From Thermoplasmatota archaeon (GTDB lineage: Archaea > Thermoplasmatota > Thermoplasmata > RBG-16-68-12 > JAGMCJ01): a stretch of DNA of 19,050 nt. Below the pieces are notes generated by a model, which saw only the letters and a program-made list of their open reading frames with translations, had not been told where the DNA came from and ran no database searches. The stretch is from NCBI GenBank assembly GCA_022848825.1, contig JAJISH010000015.1:1-19050 (forward strand), in the 5' to 3' direction. Each line of letters opens with the position of its first letter. Position 1 is the first letter of the stretch. The position numbers and the translations under genes were made by a program. Shown here piece after piece: positions 6,799 to 16,200 of the stretch.

Positions 6799-7335
6799 AT
6801 GCCCGATTTGAGGGAAAGAGTTGAGGAAGACAGGGGCCTCCTGAAGAGGATCCAGCTTCTCGTGCCAGGTTTTGCGGGATACCGCAGAAAGGAGGACATC
6901 AGGGCCGCCGACAACATGCTCAGAATCCAGATTGCCGACAGGCTGCGCGGTTTGCGGTCCAAGGGCGAGAAGTGCCGAGCCTCGCTGGTCGAGACCTATG
7001 AGACCAAGAATCTTGAGAAACTCGGTACTCTCCTGAGCTCCTTCCAGGCGGTCGAGGGCAAGCTCCGGCACGCCGAGCAGGGGTACTCTGGGATATCCCC
7101 CGCGATCAGGGTGGACGTTCGGGAGCTCAACATGCTCTACGAGTATGACCTGTCTCTCCTGGAAGGCGTGGAGAGAATGGACTCGGATCTGGGCCGACTC
7201 AAGAGCGAGACCGAGGCCAAGGAATGGGAAGCCATGTCGACCATGATATCGGGCCTCAGAACCGGACTCGAGGAGTTCGAGACCGTCATGGACAAGAGGA
7301 TGAGGATCATAACCGGAACGGGGGTGACTGATTGA
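6799..7335 (+). CDS. Helical protein preceding the SPFH gene; function unknown
   Basis: A 178-residue charged protein with no signal peptide or membrane segment, predicted by eye to be almost all helical (runs such as RVEEDRGLLKRIQLL, LEKLGTLLSSFQAVEGKLRH, LEEFETVMDKRMR). A motif-like stretch near the N-terminus, PGFAGYRRKEDIRAAD at 23-38, looks conserved in kind and may define a family. It is not recognisable as PspA. The ATG at 6799 is supported by a ribosome site. Its stop overlaps the TTG start of the SPFH gene by 4 nt (TTGA), so the two proteins are likely made together and may bind each other. In Bacillus the equivalent place beside a YdjI-like SPFH protein is held by the helical PspA, so a scaffold role at the membrane is possible; this is inference. 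Confidence 0.7.
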   Translation: MPDLRERVEEDRGLLKRIQLLVPGFAGYRRKEDIRAADNMLRIQIADRLRGLRSKGEKCRASLVETYETKNLEKLGTLLSSFQAVEGKLRHAEQGYSGISPAIRVDVRELNMLYEYDLSLLEGVERMDSDLGRLKSETEAKEWEAMSTMISGLRTGLEEFETVMDKRMRIITGTGVTD

Positions 7336-8435
7336 GCGTGTTTGGATCTGTAACACTGAAGTGGGAGGATGCACAGAAGTCTGGTAACATCATGTGGCGT
7401 GTTCCCAGGAACATAAGGCTGAATGACAACATCGTTGTGCGCGAGGACGAGATAGCGGTCTTCTACAGGGACGGCAAGGCTCTTGCATACATCGATCGAC
7501 CGGACAGATACGCACTGACGTCGATCAACGCACCGATTGTCGGGGCCATCGTGAAGTTCCTTTCGGGCGTCGAGCAGCAGGCAGAGGTGTACTACTTGCA
7601 GAGGAGGCCCTTCGACGGGAAGTTCGGGAGCAAGCAACCCTACCAGTTCAGGGACAAGGAGTTCGGGATGGTCAACCTCAGGCTCTTCGGCGAGATGAGG
7701 TTCCGCGTCAAGGATCCAGAGAACTTCATCAATGAGTTCGTTGGGACGCGCGGGTTCCAGGCGAGCGATGAGGTGGAGGACAGGATCCAGGAGCAGGTCG
7801 TACTGCTCATCTACGATGCCATCGGTCACATGAAGGAGAATGGTTTGGGAGTGACGGACCTGGCGTCCAATCTGATGAACATAGAGCAGATAGTCCTGGA
7901 GAAATCGAAGCCCCATTTCGATCAATACGGAGTCCTAATCGACAACATATCGGGGCTATACATATCGTTGCCCGAGGAGGTCCAGAAGGCGGTGGACACG
8001 AGGGCTTCGATGCAGGTCCTCGGCACCGACTACGTGGGCTACCAGACCGGTCAGGCGATGAGGGAAGCGGCGAGCTCCGAGAGTGGAGGAGGCGCGGCCG
8101 GTGCAGGTGTCGGCGTTGGAGCGGGCATCGGCATGGGATATATGATGATGGATGCAACCAAGAGAAGGCAGGAGGGCGCTCCGGCACCCGGGATGACCTG
8201 CCCGAAGTGCGGGAAGATGGTTCCCGGTGGAATGAGGTTCTGCGGCAGCTGCGGGGCTCGGATGGAGCCAGGAGGAGACTGCCCGGGCTGCGGCAAGTTC
8301 GTGCCCGAGGGTTCCAAGTTCTGTCCCGAGTGTGGAAAGCCCATGCAAAGCATGGCGAAGTGCGAGAAATGCGGCAAGAGCATTCCCGCTGGGTCCAAGT
8401 TCTGTCCTGAGTGCGGTGCGAAGGCTGGCGAATAG
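7332..8435 (+). CDS. SPFH-domain protein with three C-terminal zinc-ribbon modules (YdjI-like)
   Basis: A 367-residue protein. Residues about 15-240 match the SPFH/band-7 group of YdjI (COG4260): RVPRNIRLNDNIVVREDE, then a basic RRPFDGKFGS, then RLFGEMRFRVKDPENF and a helical region to about 245. Residues 252-273 form a Gly/Ala-rich stretch with Gly at every second to fourth position (glycine-zipper-like). The rest holds three zinc modules: C290/C293/C304/C307, C317/C320/C331/C334 and C344/C347/C358/C361. There is no N-terminal TM helix, so membrane contact would come through partners or the Gly-rich segment. SPFH proteins form oligomeric scaffolds at membranes; in Bacillus YdjI links PspA to membrane proteins YdjG/YdjH. 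It overlaps the gene before by 4 nt and is 2 nt from the gene after. The start is TTG. Confidence 0.88.
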   Translation: MSVFGSVTLKWEDAQKSGNIMWRVPRNIRLNDNIVVREDEIAVFYRDGKALAYIDRPDRYALTSINAPIVGAIVKFLSGVEQQAEVYYLQRRPFDGKFGSKQPYQFRDKEFGMVNLRLFGEMRFRVKDPENFINEFVGTRGFQASDEVEDRIQEQVVLLIYDAIGHMKENGLGVTDLASNLMNIEQIVLEKSKPHFDQYGVLIDNISGLYISLPEEVQKAVDTRASMQVLGTDYVGYQTGQAMREAASSESGGGAAGAGVGVGAGIGMGYMMMDATKRRQEGAPAPGMTCPKCGKMVPGGMRFCGSCGARMEPGGDCPGCGKFVPEGSKFCPECGKPMQSMAKCEKCGKSIPAGSKFCPECGAKAGE

Positions 8436-8437
8436 GG

Positions 8438-9181
8438 ATGGCAGAGACCGACTGCCCGAAATGCGGCGCACCTTTGGAGTACGACGTTGGCACACTGATC
8501 GCGGAGTGTTCCTATTGCGACTCACGGATATTCATTGACAAGAGCGGGGCGCACTTCTACCACATTCTCCCCTTCTACAGCGATGGACAGCAGGCCATTG
8601 GGATTTTCAGAAGATGGGCAGCGGGGCCCAAGAAAGCGAAGAACCTCGACAGCCTGGCGTCTGTCCAGCGGCTGTCCCGCCAGTACTTCCCCATCTACAT
8701 GTTCAAGAGGCGGGTCGGGAACGCGGAGTCCGTGCTCGTCGAACCCGCCAAGCTCACGAACCTGCCCGGTTTCCGCTCGCTCAAGGTCCCCCCGGGGGAC
8801 ATCAAGATCTTCGGCAAGGAGTTCGATACAGGGGACGCAGAAGTGCTCGAGCCAGATCTCGACATGTCTGCCTATCTCCCATCCCTGCCGGGCGAGCCGA
8901 TCGAGCAGGCGCTCGTGTACTTCCCCGTCTGGCAGGTGGAGTACTCCTTCAAGGGAAGATCATACTCCTGCGTGATAGACGGTTCTTCCGGCGAGGTCTT
9001 CACGGATCTGTTCCCAGTCCGGGGATCCGGACCGTACCTGGCCGTCTCGCTGATAGGCTTCGGGGCCTTCTTCGGCGAGGGCTTCCTCCTCCTGTACGAT
9101 GCATATCTCGCCGCCATCCTGATAGGAATTACCTTGGTGGGGGTGCTCCTGAGCAGTGTGTATGTAGCCAAGAAGTTCTAG
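8438..9181 (+). CDS. Zinc-ribbon protein with C-terminal membrane hairpin (first of two)
   Basis: A 247-residue protein with an N-terminal zinc ribbon (C6, C9, C24, C27), a middle beta-rich domain, and two C-terminal membrane segments (about 199-220 and 223-243) ending in AKKF. The middle domain contains YFPVWQVEYSFKGRSYSC at 161-178 followed by VIDGSSGEVF, a pattern shared with the next gene. The true start is the ATG 2 nt after the SPFH stop, so the ribbon is at the very N-terminus; an upstream in-frame start inside the SPFH gene is not needed. The layout recalls YdjG of Bacillus, a zinc-ribbon membrane protein of the PspA-YdjI operon. It probably anchors the SPFH assembly to the membrane with its ribbon in the cytoplasm; this is inference. 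Confidence 0.72.
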   Translation: MAETDCPKCGAPLEYDVGTLIAECSYCDSRIFIDKSGAHFYHILPFYSDGQQAIGIFRRWAAGPKKAKNLDSLASVQRLSRQYFPIYMFKRRVGNAESVLVEPAKLTNLPGFRSLKVPPGDIKIFGKEFDTGDAEVLEPDLDMSAYLPSLPGEPIEQALVYFPVWQVEYSFKGRSYSCVIDGSSGEVFTDLFPVRGSGPYLAVSLIGFGAFFGEGFLLLYDAYLAAILIGITLVGVLLSSVYVAKKF

Positions 9182-9197
9182 CATTGAGAGGTGTTGA

Positions 9198-10217
9198 ATG
9201 GGAATCACTGTCGCGATGAGCTGTCCCTCCTGCGGGGGACCTGTCGGTGTCGCTGATGCGTCCAGAACCACTTCGTGTCCATACTGCGACTCACTGCTTT
9301 ACGTCGAGGACTCGGAAGGCGTCCGCAGCGTTGTCTACAAGAACCTGTTGGACAGACACAGGGTCTTCAGAACAGTATCCAAATGGTTCGATGAGGGATT
9401 CAAGGCAAGGGACCTTGACAAGGTCGGAACGGTCAAGGAGATCTACCCTCTCTATGTCCCCTTCTGGAAACTGAACGCGCGAGCCGCAGGATGGATTTGC
9501 GGTTACGTTGTGCACAAGCATAGGACGGGCAAGGGGCACTACACGGAGACCAAGGAATACAAGGAGAGGATGGTCCTCCAGGACTACACGTGGACGAACA
9601 TCGCTTGTGATGCCGGCGACATCGGCATCGAATCCCTCAGAAACCTGAGCGGTGAGGTCATATCGAAACAGGACGAGATACCGACCTTCGAGGTGACGAC
9701 ATCCAAGACGGACGCCGAGAGTGAAGGTGAAGAGGCCATCCGCGATATGGCGAGGGGGACGGTCAATCTCACCAGGGTGACCTTCGAGAAGATTCATGTC
9801 ATTCCGAACAGCTTCCTCTTGGTATTCTATCCCATATGGATGGTCAGATACGATTACCGAGAGAGGTCCTATTTCGTCACCGTGGACGGTGTCAGTGGGC
9901 GGACACTGTCCGGGCGAGCGCCCGGTGATCCGGTGTTCCAGGGTCTCGTGGCTACTGGTGGGGCAGCCGCGGGAGGCCTTCTGAGCAGCATCGGCCTGTA
10001 CGTCGGACTCGTCCTTGAATCCGAGCTGGCCATACTCGCCCTGATCGCTGGTGGCGGACTCATGTACCTTTCCTACAGGTTCTTCCGTCACGGTTCGGAG
10101 ATCGTCCAGGGAGACATCGAATCGCCCTACAAGAAACGGAAGAAGAAAAGGAGAAGGAAACTCAGATACAGCAGCTCGGCAGAGGACCTGATGGAGACCT
10201 TCTTCGATAACTGGTAG
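9198..10217 (+). CDS. Zinc-ribbon protein with C-terminal membrane hairpin (second, paralogue)
   Basis: A 339-residue relative of the previous protein. It has an N-terminal zinc ribbon (C9, C12, C27, C30), then YPLYVPFWKLNARAAG at 83-98, and a second copy of the core pattern at 210-235 (FYPIWMVRYDYRERSYFVTV followed by DGVSGR). Two membrane segments follow (about 247-272 and 275-296), then a strongly basic cytoplasmic tail (KKRKKKRRRK, 312-321) that could bind acidic lipid heads or nucleic acid. It is longer than its neighbour by an insert around 100-200. The ATG at 9198 has GAGAGGTG a few bases upstream; an internal ATG at 9216 is possible but lacks this. It ends the four-gene unit; a strong promoter for the next gene follows. 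Confidence 0.72.
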   Translation: MGITVAMSCPSCGGPVGVADASRTTSCPYCDSLLYVEDSEGVRSVVYKNLLDRHRVFRTVSKWFDEGFKARDLDKVGTVKEIYPLYVPFWKLNARAAGWICGYVVHKHRTGKGHYTETKEYKERMVLQDYTWTNIACDAGDIGIESLRNLSGEVISKQDEIPTFEVTTSKTDAESEGEEAIRDMARGTVNLTRVTFEKIHVIPNSFLLVFYPIWMVRYDYRERSYFVTVDGVSGRTLSGRAPGDPVFQGLVATGGAAAGGLLSSIGLYVGLVLESELAILALIAGGGLMYLSYRFFRHGSEIVQGDIESPYKKRKKKRRRKLRYSSSAEDLMETFFDNW

Positions 10218-10220
10218 CCG

Positions 10221-10270
10221 CCAAAGCTTTTATAAACGGAAGTCCCTACTCAGGAATACCTGGAGGAGGT
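10221..10270 (+). promoter_or_regulatory. Strong promoter and ribosome site for the giant subtilase
   Basis: CCAAAGCTTTTATAAACG at 10221-10238 is the best BRE/TATA-type element in the window, with the core TTTATAAA at 10229-10236. Transcription would begin near 10258. GGAGGAGGT at 10262-10270 is a full ribosome site before the ATG at 10274. Together they suggest high expression. Confidence 0.7.
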
Positions 10271-10273
10271 CAA

Positions 10274-13200
10274 ATGAAGTGGGCAAGAGCTCTCGTCTCG
10301 GTTGTGATCCTAGCGCTAATCATCTCGTCATCAGGTGCCGCTCTTGGGACCGGGGAATCTGGTCCTGCAGGTTCTGAGGGGGAGATGGGAGAAAGAACTG
10401 GTTCGGGACACCCCAGCTTTTCCGTACCAACCTCTTCGAGTCTGTCCGAGGCTCCCGTCGGAATCGATGGCGCCCTTCGCGACATATTGAAGACGAATCC
10501 ATTTGACACGATCGAGGTCAGCATCGTCACCGACCGGCCGAGTCTCGTCTGGGACTATCTGGGCGAGGTCAAGAGCACGACTCCTCCTGCCCCTAGAACA
10601 CGACCCGGTAACCTAATCGTGGAAATCCCCGCTTATCTCGCCAGCAAGATCTCTTACTTGGATGGCGTGCACTCTGTGTCAGAATATGTCCTGCCGACTC
10701 CCATCGAAGTGTATGAGCCAACCTCCGCGGGAAACGGGCTACCGCCTGTCACTCCGCAAATGAAGCGAGTTGTCGAGATTCAAGGATCCGTAGAGGCGTG
10801 GAGCAATGGCTTTGACGGGGGCGGTGTAAACGTTGCTGTCCTCGACTCAGGGGTCGATTTCGGCCATCCCGACCTCTATGGGACTCAGGCGAGGGTCACC
10901 AGTGTCTCATCCCCGTACTACGGGTGGCCAATCGCGTTCGATTCGCGATCCATGAGGAACTTCCTCAACAGCGGAGTCGGTTATCCCTTAAGCAACAACT
11001 GGTATTCCGATACGTCCTCTGTCGACGTCGACGGCAACATGGATAGCATCCTTGACGGTACTGGCTACGACGTCACCGGGATAGTGAGCGCGTCCGGAAC
11101 ATACCACCATGGTCTCCATCCCGATGACAATCTGAGACTCTCTCAGGGTTATGGCGGCAGCCCGCCTGTGCTCGTTGTCGACTCCACGACACCCGGGGTC
11201 TATGATACAGTGTATGTGGACCTCAACTACGATGGCAGCTTCTCCGATGAGAAGGCCGTCACGAAGGGCGACGAGATCTCCGTCAGGGACGTTACGGGCG
11301 ATGGAAAGCCCGACCTCTCCGGAGGATTGGTCTACTTCATCGCTGATGGTGTGCTGTCGATCCCGTATGCTGACATACTCTCGAGCTCCATTGGCGTTCC
11401 GAACATAATCCCAGGCAACGGTGACATCGTGGCTTTCATGATAAACGACGCCACCGAGGCCGCAGGATCCCACGGAACCCTGTGTGCTTCCGCGATCGCC
11501 GGGCAGGGCGTCGCGTCTGCAGGCCTCGTCACTGGCACCGCCCGAGGTGCTAAGATTGTCGCCGTGGGGAACGTCTATCAGGGCGGGAGCATGGACGACG
11601 GGTTCTATTTCGCCGTGGAGGGGTATGACGGCATACCCGAGACCGGCGATGAGGCCCAGATCCTGAGCAACAGCTTCGGGTACTCCAACATCATAAACCA
11701 GGGTTGGTCCTACGACGCCCGTCTGGTCGACTGGATCTCCAACTACTACGCACCCAAAGCGACCTTCGTCGTCGCCTCTGGTAACGGTGGCTTCGGTTAT
11801 GGAACGGTCGTCTCACCCGGATCCAGTCCTGGCGTCATCACGGCTGGCGCGGCGACGAGCTATTGGTGGGGGTCGAGCTTCTCCACATACGGAAACGTGA
11901 TATCGTGGTCTGACCGCGGACCCAATGCCCTGGGACAGCTGGATCCCGACGTCCTGTCCGTGGGCGCCTGGGCATACGGCAGCAGCCCTGTGAACTCGTA
12001 CAATCCGCCAAACGGCAACAATGCGGTCCGGCTTTGGGGCGGCACGAGCCTGGCAACGCCAGTCACTGCAGGGATTGTTGCTGTGCTCTACGACGCCTAC
12101 AAGCAGGGTCACGGTGACTTCCCGGGCTCTCAGCTCGCGAAGAACATACTCATGTCCACTGCCGATAACCTCGACTACGATCCATTCGTGCAGGGAACTG
12201 GGCTGGCGAACGCGAGCAGAGCGTCCCTCGTGGCAAGCGAGCGTCAGGGGATCTACATATCCCCGCCTCACTGGTCTGCCGGGGACTTCGATGGGGTGCG
12301 ATACGAATCGTTCGCGAACCTCATGCATCCTGGCGAGACCGACACATTCAAGTTCACAATCGAGAACGTTGACCCGCTCAACTCCACGACGGTTTCTCTC
12401 GACGACCTCGTTCACAAGAAGACGTTCGGATATTCCCAGTCCATCTTCCGCAGCCTGTCTGACGACAGCGCGAATGGATGGACAGTAGATGAATTCATCC
12501 CGATAATCGACAAGAAGAATGGGATCTATGAAGTTCCGAACGGCACGTCCCTCCTCGTCGTCAAGCTCAACTGGGACTACCTCGATTTCGACCGGGACTG
12601 GAACTACGGCCAGAACAACGTCTTCTCCATAAATGCTTACGACTGGAACGACCTCGATGACGACGATCTGTACTGGGATGATGTCAACATGGACGGGATA
12701 ATCGATTCCAGCGAGATCGAGAGCAGCCCTGCATCCGAGATCGAGATAATGAACACCGCATACCAGACCGGGGACATACTGGAGCTCAGGATACAGAATC
12801 CCTCGCAGACGATTCACGACGGTCTCATCCTGGGGATTGGGCGCAGCGTCAGCGGGGCGACGCAGAACGATGTCACTGTCAATCTCACGATCGCGGCGTA
12901 CGAGTACCAGGACTGCGACTGGCTCTCGCTCGATCAGAACCTTGTTCTACTCGGGCCGGGGGAGACCGCCGAGTTCAACGCCACTGCGAGCATAGTCGAT
13001 GCGTTCCCGATCGGCACACATCAGGCGTCCATCATCGCGAGCTACGACGGGTTCGAGACCGTTGTTCCCGTTACTGTGAACGTCGCTCCGAATACGAAGA
13101 CCTTCAGCTTTGGAGGCGTTCCCCAGGACGATGACCTGTACCAGAACGACCGGGTAGGAGGCGGTTTCAACTGGCGGTGGAGGTATGAGTCAGGTGATTG

Positions 13201-16200
13201 GCGGTACTATTTCATAGAAGGCGTTGACCCCATCGTTGCCAACCCGGGCGAGAAGATGTTCGTCAACGTGAGCTGGGAGAGCGCCCCGACGGACATCGAC
13301 GTGTTCCTTCTCGGAAATGCTAGCGATGGGTTCTCCGCGTCCAATCCAGAGCGGTTCGGGCCGTACACGATGACAGTGAAGGAGACTGGGTCTTCTGTCT
13401 ATGTTGGCGGTGGGAAGTTCCAGTACTCAACGAAGACGGGGGACCCGTACGAGCTCATCGCGATCGATCTGGAGCGGGGACTGAACGAGATAATCCTCCA
13501 TAATGTGCTGAACGATGGCAGCGGTCCCTGGAACAATATCAGAGGAGACGTTGGGATACTCTCCGTGGCTCCGTACCCTTGGGACCTGGGAACGGTCACT
13601 GATTTCTCCGCCCTCAACGGCAGTCAGGAGTTCACCATCGGTTCCACGATCAACTTCACCGAAGTGACGATAAGCGCGTATGGGGTCGTAGAGCCCTGGG
13701 ACTACCCCTCGCAGCAGATCTTCCAGGACACCCCCTCCGATCCCACCACTTCGAGCTGGCAGCAGGAGTTCCTCGTCACGGATGGCGGATACATCAAGGG
13801 CATTGTCGACAGCTCAGTGTCCGGGCTGGACATCGACCTGTACCTCTTCTTCGATTCGAATGGCAATGGCATCCCCAACTTCCCTGGGGAGATCGTAGCT
13901 TCCTCGTACACATACACCGCTCATGAGGAGATAATGTACACTTTCCCTGCCGACGGGCGGTACTGGCTGATGGTCCATGGTTGGAGCGTCCCGGGCGGTT
14001 CCTCTTCCTTCGACGGCTACTTCGAGGTCGTGCAGGGGACCGACCTTGCAGTGAGCGACGTTCCGACGGGACCGATCGCCTCGGGCGATACGAAGCACTT
14101 CAACGGCACGTATTCCCTCCCCTCTGTGGAGGGGGACTATATCGGGGTCGTCTTCCTCGGTCCTCCTGATATTCCAGATGCCATCATGATACCATTCCAC
14201 GCAGAGGTTCTCGACGCCCCGCCAGCGTTCCTGAACCACAGGCCACCCGTCGACTCGATCATATCGGACAACAGCCCGACCATTGGCGTCGACTTCATGG
14301 ACACAGGTTCCGGCGTGAACATCTCCTCTCTGAAGATGACCGTGGACGGGATTGACGTGACGGATTGGTCCATCGTGACGAACAGCTCGATAGACTGGCC
14401 CATGCCGTTCCTTCTTGCCGAGGGCTCTCACACAGTGTCCGCGGCCATCGCCGATCTTTCCGGGGACCAGAACACGACAGTGTGGAGCTTCATCGTGGAC
14501 ACGATACCGCCGTTTCTCGATGTCTACTCTCCAGCCGAGGGGATGATCACGAACAATCCTTCCCTGCAGGTCGTGGGAAGGACGGAACCAGACGCATCTC
14601 TCTTCGTTCAGGGGGTTCCCACCACGGTCCAGCCGTCCGGGGACTTCGACACTCCGGTCTCCCTGGTGGAAGGCCCGAATCTCATCACGGTCCAGGCGTT
14701 CGACTTGGCCTCTAACACAAGGATGGTTGTGAGGAACGTCACGCTGGACACAGTCCCGCCGCCACTCGCGATCAACACCCCGGCGAACAACTCGATTACG
14801 AGCACTGTCACACAGCTCTTCCAAGGCTCCACCGAGCCGGGAGCTTCCGTCGAGATCGCGGGCACGATACTCTCCGTTCAGCCGGACGGCTCGTTCTCGG
14901 CCAACATCGCCCTGGTGGAAGGACAGAATCTAATCCCCGCAAAGGCAATCGACGCGGCTGGGAATGAAAGAACCGAGATCATCAACATCACTCTCGACAC
15001 GAACGCTCCCTATCTCTCGGTCACTGAACCGCACGACGGCCTCGTCACGAACATCCCCTCGGTTGTCGTGAGTGGAGATGTGGAGATCGGCAGTGTTCTG
15101 AGGATAAACGGTGCCCCATCCTCCGTGAACCCAGATGGCTCGTTCAGCGAGATCGTTTCACTCTCGGTCGGTGACAATGCCGTCACGGTGGATGCCACGG
15201 ACCTGGCGGGCAACATGGCGGTCGTCCCGCTGAACGTCCGATTCGACCCTTTCCCGCCAGCTCTGCAAGTGCTCTCACCGCAGAACGGCTCGATTGTGGG
15301 CATCCCCACGGTCGCCGTCTCCGGGACGACGGAACCGGGGGCCACGCTTTCGGTGAATGGGATCCTGGCCTTGGTATCGGTGGCGGGGGATTTCTCCATT
15401 GACATATCTCTGTCCGAGGGTGCGAATTGGATCGACGTGTCCTCCCGGGACGAAGCCGGGAATGAGAACAGCACGTCACTCTTGGTCCATCTCGACACCG
15501 TCGCCCCTCCGCTGGCTCTGTTCTTGCCCGAAGACAACCTTCACACCAACACGATCCCGATCTCGGTCGAGGGTCAAACGGAACCGGGAGCTGCGGTGGA
15601 GGTAAACGGGTTCTCTGTCTCTCTCCAACCGGATGGGACCTTCCAGAGGTATGTGAGTCTCGCGGCGGGCGAGAACACGATTACCGTCATCGCGAAGGAT
15701 GCGGCCGGGAATGAAGCCCGCGAAGAGAGAACGGTCATCTACGACACGATTGCGCCTGAACTCAACCTAACGTCACCCTCGAACGGCACGATTACTCCCC
15801 ATCCATCTATACTCGTCCAGGGCAGGACGGAGCCTGATGCGGTCGTCTTCATCGGTGACGTGAGCACGAATCCCAGGCCGAACGGGAGTTTCGAGACCCT
15901 TGTCGGTCTTTCCGAGGGCGAGAACACGATCACCGTCGAGTCCTTCGATCTGGCGGGGAACTCCGCGACAGTCACTGTCCTTGTGATTGCTGACACCCAG
16001 GACCCGCATGCCGAGGCGGGCGGTGACATACTGATGGAGCAGTTCGAAGTGGTCTCGTTCACTGCGAGCGCGTCCTCCGATAATCTTGGAATCCATTCAT
16101 TCAGTTGGAGATTCGTTGCCGGGGACGAGGAGATTCTTCTATCCGGCGAAACGGCCCAGTACACGTTCGATGATGTCGGAACTTACGAGGTTGTCCTGGA

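Noticed and set aside
11813..12817. Minus-strand 334-codon open frame inside the subtilase
   Set aside because: It is the antisense shadow of a high-GC gene with intact catalytic motifs. The same applies to long minus-strand frames at 13814-14824, 7137-7925, 9291-10091 and 4213-4899.
14504..15997. 249-bp periodicity considered as a CRISPR or satellite array
   Set aside because: The units are translated Ig-like domains in one open frame, with diverged DNA and no spacer structure.
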